Position numbers and translations under genes: made by a program. 64,000 nucleotides of DNA, taken from the NCBI RefSeq assembly GCF_947855115.1, contig NZ_CANTZW010000010.1, positions 57,242 to 121,241 on the forward strand, given 5' to 3'. The notes under the pieces were generated by a model. That model saw only the letters and a program-made list of their open reading frames with translations, ran no database searches and had not been told where the DNA came from. This document shows, piece by piece, positions 45,858-54,856 of this stretch. How positions within the stretch are numbered: the first letter of the stretch is position 1; the number at the start of each line of letters is the position of its first letter. This DNA is from an uncultured Parabacteroides sp. (lineage in GTDB: Bacteria; Bacteroidota; Bacteroidia; Bacteroidales; Tannerellaceae).

Positions 45858-46871
45858 ATGAAACAGGATACGATTCACATAAACGGACTTTCGATCGGTT
45901 ATCATTCCAAGAGTAGTACGAAGTTGGTAGCGAAAGATATACACTCTACGATCTATAGTGGAGAATTAACCTGTTTGCTGGGAGCTAATGGGGTAGGAAA
46001 GTCTACTTTATTGCGTACGTTATCAGCTTTCCAACCGAAATTAGGGGGTGAGATATTGGTTTTGGGAAAAGATATAGATGCCTATTCTGATAAGGAACTT
46101 AGTACTACAATTGGTGTAGTGCTGACTGATAAGTGTGAGATCCGGAATATGTCGGTGCGAGAATTGGTCGGAATGGGACGTAGCCCGTATACAGGTTTCT
46201 GGGGTAAGTTGAGTAAAGATGATAAGCGAATCGTGGAAGAATCCATCGCCCTTGTTCGCATCGGAGAATTGGCATCTCGCATGGTACATACGTTATCTGA
46301 TGGAGAACGCCAAAAAGTGATGATCGCTAAAGCGCTCGCTCAAGAGACTCCGATTATTTACTTGGATGAGCCTACCGCATTCCTTGATTTTCCCAGTAAG
46401 GTAGAGATTATGCAATTACTTCATCATTTAACCCGGCAAACGAATAAGACGATATTTATGTCGACTCACGATTTGGAACTGGCCCTTCAAATATCGGATA
46501 AGATTTGGTTGATGGATAAAGCGAATGGAATCTCTACGGGTACTCCTGAGGATTTGGCATTGAGTGGTCACCTAAGTAATTTCTTTGCTCGGAAAGGGAT
46601 CGTCTTTGATAAGGAGACCGGATTATTCCGTATAGACAATCAGTTTTCCCGACAAGTTCGCCTTGTTGGACATGGCCAAAAATACGCAATGGTACGTAAA
46701 GCGCTTCAACGAAACGGAATTTTGGCGAACCGAGAGGTAGAATCGAATATCTGGATTGAGACTGGCGATTTAAAGACTTCTGGTTTTATCATCCATGAGA
46801 CTTCCGGTAGTACTTATACCCCTTTGACAATAGAGGAATTACTCGCTTATTTTGATATTGAGAAATCATAA
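45858..46871 (+). CDS. btuD: ABC transporter ATP-binding protein (BtuD-like)
   Basis: This 337-residue protein powers the import operon. Walker A is LLGANGVGKSTLLRTL, the signature is TLSDGERQKVMIAKAL, Walker B is PIIYLDEPTAFLD, and the switch His is in FMSTHDLELAL. After the ATPase domain (about 1-245) it has roughly 90 extra residues ending TIEELLAYFD, a tail seen in some Bacteroidetes homologues and of unknown role. It starts one base after the permease stop. Confidence 0.92.
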   Translation: MKQDTIHINGLSIGYHSKSSTKLVAKDIHSTIYSGELTCLLGANGVGKSTLLRTLSAFQPKLGGEILVLGKDIDAYSDKELSTTIGVVLTDKCEIRNMSVRELVGMGRSPYTGFWGKLSKDDKRIVEESIALVRIGELASRMVHTLSDGERQKVMIAKALAQETPIIYLDEPTAFLDFPSKVEIMQLLHHLTRQTNKTIFMSTHDLELALQISDKIWLMDKANGISTGTPEDLALSGHLSNFFARKGIVFDKETGLFRIDNQFSRQVRLVGHGQKYAMVRKALQRNGILANREVESNIWIETGDLKTSGFIIHETSGSTYTPLTIEELLAYFDIEKS

Positions 46872-47196
46872 TTATGATTTCTATAATTTATCTGTTTTTC
46901 AAATGATTTCTAACTTATGCGATAAGTTCTCAATCTTCTTACACTCTTCTGTTCTGGTTCTCATTTTTATCTCTACTTTTGTTTATAAAACAATTTACAG
47001 TTTTAATTGTTATATGTATGAAGAGTCGATAAAGAGGAAAGTTATCAACTTGGAATAAATTATCAGTGAACTTTTTCGAACGATCTTCTGTTATATTATA
47101 AAATGATTCAGAAATCACGTTGATAATAGTCATCACAGAATAAATTTGTTAGTAGTATTTGTTTTTTCATATAAGTAGAGTTTGTTATTTGTTTAG
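46872..47196 (+). other. Long AT-rich 3' region after btuD
   Basis: No gene is convincing here. The next strong terminator lies about 325 bp after the btuD stop, so either the operon has a long untranslated tail or a small RNA is made from this region. No -7 box stood out to settle it. Confidence 0.4.
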
Positions 47197-47233
47197 TCCG
47201 CATGTAGCTGTGAAGCTGGATGCGGATTTTTTT
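47197..47233 (+). terminator. Rho-independent terminator with nested hairpin
   Basis: TCCGCAT (47197-47203) pairs perfectly with ATGCGGA (47220-47226), with an inner AGCT/AGCT stem, and is followed by seven Ts. The T tract is on the plus strand only, so it serves rightward transcription. Confidence 0.85.
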
Positions 47234-47236
47234 CAT

Positions 47237-47470
47237 TTAATGATTACAAACCTTTGTGATATCTACGGTGAAACCATTCTCAACAGGTATGAATTTGCCC
47301 TTTTGCTTCAGGAACATGATTAACTCGTCTGCATCCATATTTTCCGCGGAACAAGTATAGAAACGCTGATCCTCTCCGAAAGTCTTGATAATCGCTTCTT
47401 TTAAAGAAGCTTCTGAATAACTATTTCCCTCCATCATATGAAGGACTTCATGTGCATGTAACTGTTTCAT
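47237..47470 (-). CDS. YecH-like small metal-binding protein (DUF2492)
   Basis: This 77-residue protein matches the YecH/DUF2492 pattern: HAHEVLHMM at the N-terminus, KEAIIKTFGEDQRFYTCSAE in the middle and a C-terminal VCNH. The His and Cys residues (HAHEV, TCS, VCNH) are likely metal ligands. Its role is not known. It is a lone gene between a terminator and the transglycosylase gene. Confidence 0.8.
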   Translation of the reverse strand: MKQLHAHEVLHMMEGNSYSEASLKEAIIKTFGEDQRFYTCSAENMDADELIMFLKQKGKFIPVENGFTVDITKVCNH

Positions 47471-47569
47471 AAATCAAATTACTTAATTATAAAATACTTG
47501 AATATAACAAATAACGAGAGGCTTTTGATTGCTGAAGAGTCATAGTTATAAGTAAAGACAATCTCATAA

Positions 47570-48955
47570 CTATGATTTTTTCTTATAGTAATGAAAGCGC
47601 TCTAGTATTTCCCGTACATAATTATATGTTTCCGATCCACGTAGGTATCCGTGTTTACAAACAGGATCGTTGTAATATTCGGGGTCATTTTTTAAACGGA
47701 TATATTCCGCTACATTATTATCCCATTTATTAGGATCTTTCCCATATTTCTTAGCCAAGCGTTGTGCGTCGTAAACATGTCCGATTCCTGCGTTGTAAGC
47801 CGCAAGAGTAAACTTGATTTTCTCTTCAGGATCCGTTATCTCGGAAAAACCTTGGCGAAAGCGCCGTAAACAATCCACTGCCGTACGGATTCCCGTATCC
47901 GGATCTTTCAGCTCATGCGGGGTAACACCTAATGCTTTCGCCGTGTTTGGCATGATTCCCATAAGTCCTTCGGCTCCGGCCCATGATACGACGTTAGGAT
48001 TGAAATGAGACTCTTGGTAGGAGATAGATGCCAACAATTGCCAATCCCATCCTATGTTTTTCGCATGCTTTTTGAACAAAGGGTCATATGGGGAAATATG
48101 TCCATTCTTTACTTTTGGTATATCGGCTGTAAAAGGACGTTTACTCAACTCGAAGTATCGTTTAGTAACTGCTTTAAAAGAGTATTTACCTGTTTTATCG
48201 GAAGCCCATTCATTGATCGCTTTCGCTAAATCCGGGCTACTTTTCCTTACCACCCAAGAGGAACGTTGAGGAAAACTAACTTTTAAGTCGACATTGATAT
48301 TCCAATAATAGGTTTTGTTTAAGCGGGCGGTGTTATCATCGCTAATTGTATAGGGAATCTCGCCCAAGGAAACCATCTCAATAAGATCTTCGGTCGTGAT
48401 GGAGTCGTTATCCACTTTTTGGATTTGGATTCCTCCTCCTAATTCCTCGTCCAAGTTCTTCAACCGTTCGGAGTATTTGGTATTGGGTTTTACGTAAACT
48501 TCTTTATCAATCAATTGAGTGACATCGGTGAGGGGCTTATCTCCTTTATTAGCCCGTTGTATCAACACTTGGCTGGAAATATCCTCCCGACCGCAATAAA
48601 TAACCTCCTGCTTAAGCTTGTTGTTGATCGGAATCGGGAAAGCGACAATATCGGCCTCGCCAGTTTCCAACATCTCTATCAGCCGGGCAGGATTCTCTGC
48701 GACCTTGATGTTTAATTTCAAGCCTTGGCTTTTGACAAAATCACTAACCAGATCATATTCGTAGCCCATAGGTTGCATCTTATATTGGAAGTAGGAGGTA
48801 GAGCTGTACAAAGTTACCGCTGTGATCTCTCCTGCCACTTTCAGTTGTGGCAAATCCACGGAAATAGAAACATCCTCTTTCTCTTCTTGTTTGTTACCAC
48901 TGCAACCATACAAGAAGAACAAAAAGAACAGAATGGGGATGTATTTCCTATACAT
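47570..48955 (-). CDS. MltF-like membrane-bound lytic transglycosylase lipoprotein
   Basis: This 461-residue murein lytic transglycosylase is attached to the outer membrane by an N-terminal lipobox (FLFFLYGC). Residues about 50-280 form a solute-binding-protein-3-like domain (YEYDLVSDFVKSQGLKLNIK, FPIPINNKLKQEVIYC). The C-terminal SLT domain has SYQESHFNPNVVSWAGAEG, with the catalytic Glu, then GIMPNTAKALG. A start at 48955 (MYRKYIPI) is chosen because the signal peptide follows directly and it avoids overlap with rlmD. It cleaves peptidoglycan glycan strands. Confidence 0.92.
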   Translation of the reverse strand: MYRKYIPILFFLFFLYGCSGNKQEEKEDVSISVDLPQLKVAGEITAVTLYSSTSYFQYKMQPMGYEYDLVSDFVKSQGLKLNIKVAENPARLIEMLETGEADIVAFPIPINNKLKQEVIYCGREDISSQVLIQRANKGDKPLTDVTQLIDKEVYVKPNTKYSERLKNLDEELGGGIQIQKVDNDSITTEDLIEMVSLGEIPYTISDDNTARLNKTYYWNINVDLKVSFPQRSSWVVRKSSPDLAKAINEWASDKTGKYSFKAVTKRYFELSKRPFTADIPKVKNGHISPYDPLFKKHAKNIGWDWQLLASISYQESHFNPNVVSWAGAEGLMGIMPNTAKALGVTPHELKDPDTGIRTAVDCLRRFRQGFSEITDPEEKIKFTLAAYNAGIGHVYDAQRLAKKYGKDPNKWDNNVAEYIRLKNDPEYYNDPVCKHGYLRGSETYNYVREILERFHYYKKKS

Positions 48956-48965
48956 TATTATATAC

Positions 48966-50378
48966 TTATTTTTTCTCAAGTAAGACCACGTTCTCCACAT
49001 GATGCGTATGGGGGAACATATCCACTGGACGAACTTTCTTGACGGCGTATTTTATGCTCAGTAAACTCAAGTCGCGAGCTTGCGTAGCAGGATTACAGCT
49101 AACGTAAACGATACGTTCCGGCTCGGCGAAAAGGATGGTATTAATCACATCGTCGTGCATACCGGCACGCGGTGGATCTGTGATAATAACATCCGGACGT
49201 CCGTGTTGGTTTATGAAATCCTGTGTCAAGATATCCTTCATATCCCCGGCATAGAAAAGCGTGTTCTCTATGTGGTTCAAGGAAGAATTCACTTTCGCGT
49301 CTTCGATGGCTTCCGGCACATATTCGATGCCGATAACTTTCCGGGCTTGGCGAGAGACGAAATTTGCGATCGTGCCTGTTCCGGTATATAAATCATACAC
49401 CATCTCGCTTCCGGTAAGACCAGCGAACTCTCTCGCTACTTTATATAGATTATAAGCCTGTTCACTGTTTGTCTGATAGAAAGACTTAGGACCTACCTTG
49501 AATTGAAGCCCCTCCATCTCCTCGATGATATGGTCTTTTCCTTTGAACACGAGGACCTCCTGGTCTGTGATCGTATCGTTACATTTACCGTTAATAACAT
49601 ACATCAAGGATGTGATTTCCGGGAATCTATTCGCCAGATGAGACAGTAATGCTTCCCTGCGCTCTACATCTTCATGGAAGAAAACCACTACAACCATCAA
49701 ATCTCCCGTGGATGCCGTGCGAATCATCAAAGTACGTACGAATCCTTCTTGATTACGTAAATCAAAGAAAGGATATCCCTCATGAGACAAACAATATTCC
49801 TTGATACAAAGACGGATCTTATTCGAGATGTCATCTTGTAGCCAGCACTTATGGATGTCCAATACTTTGTCGAACATTCCCGGTATATGAAACCCGACAC
49901 CATTCATGCAATCGAAAGAAGCACCGGACTGTATTTCTTCTTCCGTCAGCCACTTCTTGTTAGAGAAAGTAAATTCAAGCTTATTACGGTAGAAAGTCGT
50001 GCGCTCGGAACCTAAGATCGGAAGTTTCTCCTCCATCTCTACTTTTCCTATACGGGTAAGATTATCATAAACCTGCTTTTGCTTATAATAGAGTTGTTCC
50101 TCGTAGGGCAGATGTTGCCACTTACACCCTCCGCAAACACCGAAATGATCGCAAAACGGCTTTACTCGTTTAGTCGAGTATTCATGGAAATATACAGGCT
50201 TCCCCTCTGCGTAACTGTTTTTCTTGCGAGTCAGTTGAATGTCAACCACGTCTCCCGGAGCTACGAAGGGTACGAATACCACCATATCGTTCACTCTTGC
50301 GATAGCCTTTCCCTCGGCGGCTACATCCGTAATGGTTACCTTTTCTAATATAGGCAACTGTTTCTTCTTTCTTGCCAA
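48966..50378 (-). CDS. rlmD: 23S rRNA (uracil-5-)-methyltransferase, RumA/RlmD family
   Basis: This 470-residue SAM-dependent methyltransferase makes 5-methyluridine in RNA. The N-terminal TRAM domain covers about residues 10-65 (VAAEGKAIARVNDMVVFVPF). The Fe-S cysteines are in FCDHFGVCGGCKWQHL. The SAM site is VYDLYTGTGTIANFVS. The motifs DPPRAGMHD and the catalytic Cys in YVSCNPATQARDL are intact. Which uridine it modifies is uncertain, since Bacteroidetes often have more than one copy. Confidence 0.92.
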   Translation of the reverse strand: MARKKKQLPILEKVTITDVAAEGKAIARVNDMVVFVPFVAPGDVVDIQLTRKKNSYAEGKPVYFHEYSTKRVKPFCDHFGVCGGCKWQHLPYEEQLYYKQKQVYDNLTRIGKVEMEEKLPILGSERTTFYRNKLEFTFSNKKWLTEEEIQSGASFDCMNGVGFHIPGMFDKVLDIHKCWLQDDISNKIRLCIKEYCLSHEGYPFFDLRNQEGFVRTLMIRTASTGDLMVVVVFFHEDVERREALLSHLANRFPEITSLMYVINGKCNDTITDQEVLVFKGKDHIIEEMEGLQFKVGPKSFYQTNSEQAYNLYKVAREFAGLTGSEMVYDLYTGTGTIANFVSRQARKVIGIEYVPEAIEDAKVNSSLNHIENTLFYAGDMKDILTQDFINQHGRPDVIITDPPRAGMHDDVINTILFAEPERIVYVSCNPATQARDLSLLSIKYAVKKVRPVDMFPHTHHVENVVLLEKK

Positions 50379-50503
50379 TGTCGTTAAGTTTTAAATTCGC
50401 TTCGCGAAATTACTTACAATTCCGCTAAGAACAAAGAGCTTTGTCATTTATACAAGAGCTATCAGTTCCCCTTTCAACAGTGGGCGAAAGGGGAGGACCA
50501 ATC

Positions 50504-51265
50504 TTATTCGATTTCCAAGACTGCCGGACAATGATCGGAGTGTACGGCTTGGTTTAATATATAAGCAGCTTTAACTTTAGGCTTCATATTATCGCTAATC
50601 ATACAATAATCAATACGCCATCCTTTGTTCTTAGACCTGGAATTGAAGCGGTAACTCCACCATGTATACTCTTGCTTATCCGGGTTCAGAAAGCGAAAGG
50701 TGTCCGTAAAGCCTGCGGATAAGAAACGGCTCATCCATTCCCGTTCTTCTGGGAGGAAACCACTGTTCTTTGCGTTACGGATTGGGTCGTGAATGTCTAT
50801 TGGCTCGTGGCAAATGTTGTAATCGCCACAAAGTATCAGGTTCGGATGGGATATCCTTAACTCTACGACATATTTCTGGAAGTCTTCCAGCCATATCATC
50901 TTGAAATCTTGCCGTTCGTCTCCACTGGTACCAGAAGGATGATAGACACTAACGATTGATACGTCTCCGAAATCAGCACGGATAAAACGCCCTTCATTGT
51001 CATACTTCTCAATCCCCATTCCATATTCGATATGATCCGGCTCCTGTCTTGAGAGGATGGCTACACCACTATATCCTTTCTTTTGGGCACTAAATAAATA
51101 AGATTTGTACCCCAGAGCCTCGAATGTTTCTGCCGGGAACTGGTCTGGTTGCAATTTTGTCTCTTGGATACATAAAACGTCCGGTCGCTCTTGAGCCAAC
51201 CACTCGGGCAACCCCTTGCTTATGGCCGCCCTTAATCCGTTCGTATTGTACGTAATTATTTTCAA
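50504..51265 (-). CDS. xth: Exodeoxyribonuclease III / AP endonuclease
   Basis: This 253-residue DNA repair enzyme has the full endonuclease/exonuclease/phosphatase motif set: ITYNTNGLRAAISKG, LCIQETKLQ with the metal-binding Glu, YHPSGTSGDERQDFK, LCGDYNICHEPIDIHDP, and the C-terminal HSDHCPAVLEIE with the catalytic Asp and His. It cuts at abasic sites and trims 3' ends. Its promoter is shared divergently with the MgtC-like gene. Confidence 0.95.
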   Translation of the reverse strand: MKIITYNTNGLRAAISKGLPEWLAQERPDVLCIQETKLQPDQFPAETFEALGYKSYLFSAQKKGYSGVAILSRQEPDHIEYGMGIEKYDNEGRFIRADFGDVSIVSVYHPSGTSGDERQDFKMIWLEDFQKYVVELRISHPNLILCGDYNICHEPIDIHDPIRNAKNSGFLPEEREWMSRFLSAGFTDTFRFLNPDKQEYTWWSYRFNSRSKNKGWRIDYCMISDNMKPKVKAAYILNQAVHSDHCPAVLEIE

Positions 51266-51306
51266 TTTCTCTACTGTTTAGAAGTGAATGACTTTTATTC
51301 TTGTTT

Positions 51307-51378
51307 CAAAGATACAACTTTTGACGATTTTATATTACTTTCATTCCATAATCAATACATAGAAATTTGTTATATTTG
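51307..51378. promoter_or_regulatory. Divergent -7 boxes for xth and the MgtC-like gene
   Basis: On the minus strand TATCTTTG (51307-51314) lies about 42 bp before xth. On the plus strand TATATTTG (51371-51378) lies about 25 bp before the MgtC-like ATG. Both match TAnnTTTG. Confidence 0.62.
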
Positions 51379-51403
51379 TATAACCAAGAATAATTGACAG
51401 GCT

Positions 51404-52108
51404 ATGTTAGGACATTTGAATGATATTCTGGAGAGTTCACAAATCACGACCTCGACGGCTGCCGTGCGATTAGCTATTAGTTTTGTGCTCGGTGCCATTA
51501 TAGGTGCGGAAAGACAATTTCGCCGAAGAGATGCTGGTATGCGAACTTTTACCTTGATCTGTATGGGATCTGCCGCCGCTATGTTGATATCAATCTGGAT
51601 ACCCCAAACCTATCCCGATTTTTTGAATGGAGATCCTGGGCGTATTGCCGCCCAAGTCCTTACTGGTATCGGTTTCTTAGGAGCAGGAGCTATTATCCAA
51701 AGTCATGGAAGCGTACATGGATTAACTACGGCGGCTTGTATCTGGGTGATGGCGGTAGTGGGCTTAGCTGCTGGCGCCGGGATGTTCTTGGCGGCTTCTA
51801 TCACTACAGCATTCACATTATTTGTGTTGGTCTCCTTAGAAAGGTTGGAACGGCGTATGTATTTGGATGGCGTGAATAAAATACTTACGATAAATTGCTC
51901 AACCTCGACTCCCGACCTTAAAAGCATACGGAAAATCTTGGAAGATAGGAGCATATTTATCGTAAGTCTGTCTTATGAGCATAATTACGACAGGAATACA
52001 TCGACAATTACCTATAAAGTCAATGTGAAATCCAAGTCTTCTTACAGTGAGTTGTTCTCAGAGATCCGCAAACTTGGTTATATATCGCAAATACGCCTTT
52101 TGGCTTAA
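51404..52108 (+). CDS. MgtC/SapB-family membrane protein
   Basis: This 234-residue protein has four to five N-terminal membrane helices with the MgtC core: LAISFVLGAIIGAERQFRRR, DAGMRTFTLICMGSAAAML and LTGIGFLGAGAIIQSHGSVH. An ACT-like cytoplasmic C-terminal domain of about 80 residues follows. MgtC proteins are tied to magnesium limitation and control of the F-type ATPase in other bacteria; here the role is inference. It is a single-gene unit convergent with the next cluster. Confidence 0.9.
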   Translation: MLGHLNDILESSQITTSTAAVRLAISFVLGAIIGAERQFRRRDAGMRTFTLICMGSAAAMLISIWIPQTYPDFLNGDPGRIAAQVLTGIGFLGAGAIIQSHGSVHGLTTAACIWVMAVVGLAAGAGMFLAASITTAFTLFVLVSLERLERRMYLDGVNKILTINCSTSTPDLKSIRKILEDRSIFIVSLSYEHNYDRNTSTITYKVNVKSKSSYSELFSEIRKLGYISQIRLLA

Positions 52109-52118
52109 CCAATTCTTT

Positions 52119-52589
52119 TTATTCAAGTTCGCCTTTTAGCATATGCCCGGCGATACGGGCTGCTTCTTCCACGTATTTACGGCAAGGACGCTTGGCATAA
52201 TATTGCTGCGTGCGAGCAGAAGGAGCAGGGGTTGTCGAGGTCTCTTCCGGAGGAAGAAGGCTACGACAAATGATCGTCCCATGTTTTTCTTTGAACAATG
52301 CCGCCATTTTTTGTACCATACCATAGTTACGGGTACGCGCCTCTTGATCTTGCGGATCGAATACCGGATACTTGAATCCGGCCAACATCGCCATGGCGTT
52401 TACGGTTCCGCATACCTCACGCATCCGACCAACTCCTCCGCCAAAAGACACAGACATCTTTTTTGCCAACTCTAAATCCAGCTCAAAGATATCCGAGTAG
52501 GCGAGGAATACGGATTGGGCACAATTATACCCGGACTCGAAATTGTGGGCCGCTTGGCTCACACGTTCCTCTATATCAAAGGACTTCAT
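52119..52589 (-). CDS. C-GCAxxG-C-C family protein
   Basis: This 156-residue protein has the motif of this family: GYNCAQSVFLAYSD, then GGGVGRMREVCGTVNAMAML, then further Cys in IICRSLLP and KRPCRKYV. Such proteins may bind a redox cofactor or metal through the spaced Cys residues; function is unproven. Its start overlaps the stop region of the following Dabb-domain gene by 14 bp, so the two are translated from one leftward transcript. Confidence 0.82.
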   Translation of the reverse strand: MKSFDIEERVSQAAHNFESGYNCAQSVFLAYSDIFELDLELAKKMSVSFGGGVGRMREVCGTVNAMAMLAGFKYPVFDPQDQEARTRNYGMVQKMAALFKEKHGTIICRSLLPPEETSTTPAPSARTQQYYAKRPCRKYVEEAARIAGHMLKGELE

Positions 52590-52881
52590 AGTCGACGCAA
52601 GCTCTGTCTGCCTTTACCGGACCAATAATTCCTTTAGCAACTGCTACATGCTCCGGATGATTAGCGTACGTATTCACATCTTCCAAGGTAGGTAATTCCG
52701 TAGTCAGGATAATATCCCAAGTCTCTTCTGGATTACAATTAAAATCCACACGGATCATTTTCAATACCTCTATTTTATCAATCAAGACTTCCAACTTGTC
52801 CTTGATCTCTTGCATCTTGGCTTGCTTCTCAGCCGGAGACTGAAACTCCTTCAACTTAAACATTACAATGTGTCTGATCAT
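52576..52881 (-). CDS. Dabb-domain (stress-responsive A/B barrel) protein
   Basis: This is a 101-residue single-domain protein. It begins MIRHIVMFKLKEF, with the family's conserved His followed by VMF, and has the ferredoxin-like alpha+beta pattern ending YVDYEVL-like (DRACVDYEVL). Dabb proteins dimerise and function is mostly unknown. It lies upstream of the C-GCAxxG-C-C gene and downstream of serB in a leftward cluster. Confidence 0.85.
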   Translation of the reverse strand: MIRHIVMFKLKEFQSPAEKQAKMQEIKDKLEVLIDKIEVLKMIRVDFNCNPEETWDIILTTELPTLEDVNTYANHPEHVAVAKGIIGPVKADRACVDYEVL

Positions 52882-52908
52882 AATCGCTATACATTAAAAT
52901 TATATATA

Positions 52909-54144
52909 TTACATCTGTTCTTCCAAATATGAGTCCTTGTATCCAAGGAAATATAAGATACCGTCGAGCCCGATCGTTGAGATGGACTGCTTGGCTGTCG
53001 CCTTCACCTTCGGCTTGGCATGGAAGGCTATACCTAGACCGGCGATGCTAATCATCGGTAAGTCGTTCGCTCCGTCGCCAACCGCTACGGTCTGGCGAAT
53101 ATCCACGTTCTCCACTTGCGCTATCAGCCGTAGTAATTCCGCTTTACGTTTACCATCTACGATATCGCCAACATAATTACCCGTTAACTTACCGTTTTTG
53201 ATCTCAAGGTCGTTGGCGTATACATAGTCGATATTATATTTCTGTTTAAGGAAATTACCGAAATAAGTGAAACCTCCGGAAAGAATAGCGATCTTGAAGC
53301 CCACCTTTTTCAAGATACGCATCAGGCGATCTACTCCTTCGGTGATCGGCAGGTTCTCGGCGATCTCCTGCATCACAGATACGTCTAGACCCTTTAATAA
53401 GGCACAGCGTTGGCGGAAACTCTCACAGAAGTCGATCTCTCCACGCATGGCCGCTTCCGTGATCGCTTTTACTTGGTCGCCGACCCCGGCACGTATCGCC
53501 AATTCATCGATAACCTCTGTCTTGATCAAGGTAGAATCCATATCGAAACAGATCAAGCGTCGCATACGACGATACATGCTATCCTCTTGGAAAGAGATAT
53601 CCATCTCCAATTCTGTAGAAAGTTTCATGAACGCCGCTTTCATAGACTCCTTGTCTCTCGGTGTACCACGCACGGAAAATTCCACGCTCGCCTTGGGAGT
53701 ACGGGCGTTCTCGTCTAACGGAATACGTCCGGTAAGGCGCTTGATATCATCGATATTCATATCTTGCTCCGCTACGATCCGGGAAACACCGGCAATCTGT
53801 TTGGCCGTGAGCTTACGGCTTAAGATCGTGATGATATACCGGTTCTTACCTTGCATATCTACCCATTTGCTGTATTCCTGCTCTGTGATAGGATTGAAAC
53901 GGATATTGACATCTAGCTCATAGCTCTTGAACAGTAGTTCTTTCAATATATTACCGGAATTTCCTTCCGTACTTTGGAACAAGATTCCCAACGACAGATG
54001 GTTATGGATATCGGCTTGTCCGATATCAAGGATCACGGCGTTATTTTTGGCCAAAATCTCCGTAAGGGCCGCCGTTACGCCCGGACGATCCGCTCCGTTA
54101 ATATTTATCAGTATTATTTCGTCGTTTTGTATCATATTTGTCAT
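52909..54144 (-). CDS. serB: Phosphoserine phosphatase with N-terminal ACT domains
   Basis: This roughly 411-residue enzyme makes serine from phosphoserine. Two ACT-like domains occupy about residues 1-180 (INGADRPGVTAALTEILAKN). The HAD phosphatase domain has motif I CFDMDSTLIKTE with the nucleophile Asp, motif II ILSGGFTYF and motif IV VAVGDGANDLPM. A longer frame starts with TTG at 54156, but that codon lies inside the promoter -7 box. The ATG at 54144 is preferred, with the ATG at 54135 also possible. Serine feedback through the ACT domains is likely from the family. Confidence 0.93.
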   Translation of the reverse strand: MTNMIQNDEIILININGADRPGVTAALTEILAKNNAVILDIGQADIHNHLSLGILFQSTEGNSGNILKELLFKSYELDVNIRFNPITEQEYSKWVDMQGKNRYIITILSRKLTAKQIAGVSRIVAEQDMNIDDIKRLTGRIPLDENARTPKASVEFSVRGTPRDKESMKAAFMKLSTELEMDISFQEDSMYRRMRRLICFDMDSTLIKTEVIDELAIRAGVGDQVKAITEAAMRGEIDFCESFRQRCALLKGLDVSVMQEIAENLPITEGVDRLMRILKKVGFKIAILSGGFTYFGNFLKQKYNIDYVYANDLEIKNGKLTGNYVGDIVDGKRKAELLRLIAQVENVDIRQTVAVGDGANDLPMISIAGLGIAFHAKPKVKATAKQSISTIGLDGILYFLGYKDSYLEEQM

Positions 54145-54153
54145 TCTTTTAGG

Positions 54154-54215
54154 CAAAAGTACGTAAGAATTATCGAAAAAGAATACATTATATTAAACAT
54201 TTTTGCTTATATTTG
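54154..54215. promoter_or_regulatory. Divergent -7 boxes of serB and the following hypothetical gene
   Basis: On the minus strand TACTTTTG (54154-54161) stands only about 10 bp before the serB ATG at 54144, so its mRNA would have almost no leader. On the plus strand TATATTTG (54208-54215) lies about 21 bp before the ATG at 54237. Confidence 0.65.
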
Positions 54216-54236
54216 TTTTATCGTATTAACAACGAA

Positions 54237-54830
54237 ATGTTTAATAAGAACCTGGCAACCTTAAAAAGTCCTGACCGGCAGGCGAAATGTATGAGAATCC
54301 AATTTGAAATCAAGGAAAAGTTGCCCGACATTATTTCTGAGATACTCCATTCAGATAAGTGGCTGACTTTAGTAAGGGATGAGAATCACGGATTACGACG
54401 TGTGACGATTAAAGATCCCTATTTCGATTCGGAGGCATCCGTCGATATCTGGGAACATGAGATTCATGTAACGACAGCTTGGTCTAACTATACCTATCGA
54501 ATCTACCAAAAAGGTAATTCCGTTTGGTGCGAGTACATCGGTGCTTATAGAGGGTTGCTGGAACAAAATCTTTTGCCTACGATAACTCCGAAAGAAAATA
54601 TCTTAGACTCGAAGGTACTGAGTAGTTCCTTGTTTGGTGATAGGAAGGAGACCTTGAGAAATTATAGCGCAGAGAACCTGAAGCTGAAGAATTTCAGGCG
54701 AGACAATTTCTCGGCAGAATATCAACTGGCTTCTCCACAGGACCATCCTAGGATCGTGTATGATGAGTTCATTAAAGAAGGAGTTCCTGTTCCTCCTCCT
54801 GAAGGAAGAAAAGATAGGTCCGGTAATTAA
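54237..54830 (+). CDS. Hypothetical cytoplasmic protein, 197 residues
   Basis: I do not recognise a family. The protein has no signal peptide or membrane segment. It is rich in charged residues with clear strand-helix patterning (RVTIKDPYFDSEASVDIWEH, TTAWSNYTYRIYQKGNSVWC) and ends in a Pro-rich tail (EGVPVPPPEGRK). Codon use looks native. The ATG at 54237 is used rather than a TTG at 54213 that overlaps the -7 box. It has its own promoter and terminator, so it is a single-gene unit divergent from serB. Confidence 0.7.
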   Translation: MFNKNLATLKSPDRQAKCMRIQFEIKEKLPDIISEILHSDKWLTLVRDENHGLRRVTIKDPYFDSEASVDIWEHEIHVTTAWSNYTYRIYQKGNSVWCEYIGAYRGLLEQNLLPTITPKENILDSKVLSSSLFGDRKETLRNYSAENLKLKNFRRDNFSAEYQLASPQDHPRIVYDEFIKEGVPVPPPEGRKDRSGN

Positions 54831-54846
54831 ATACCGGACTTTTCTG
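54818..54846 (+). terminator. Rho-independent terminator overlapping the stop codon
   Basis: GTCCGGTA (54818-54825) pairs perfectly with TACCGGAC (54832-54839) around a 6-nt loop containing the TAA stop, followed by a T tract. Confidence 0.88.
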
Positions 54847-54856
54847 TTTGGAGAGT

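Noticed and set aside
50466..50492. CCCCTTTC/GAAAGGGG hairpin after xth
   Set aside because: The stem is good but there is no T tract on either side, so I did not call it a terminator.
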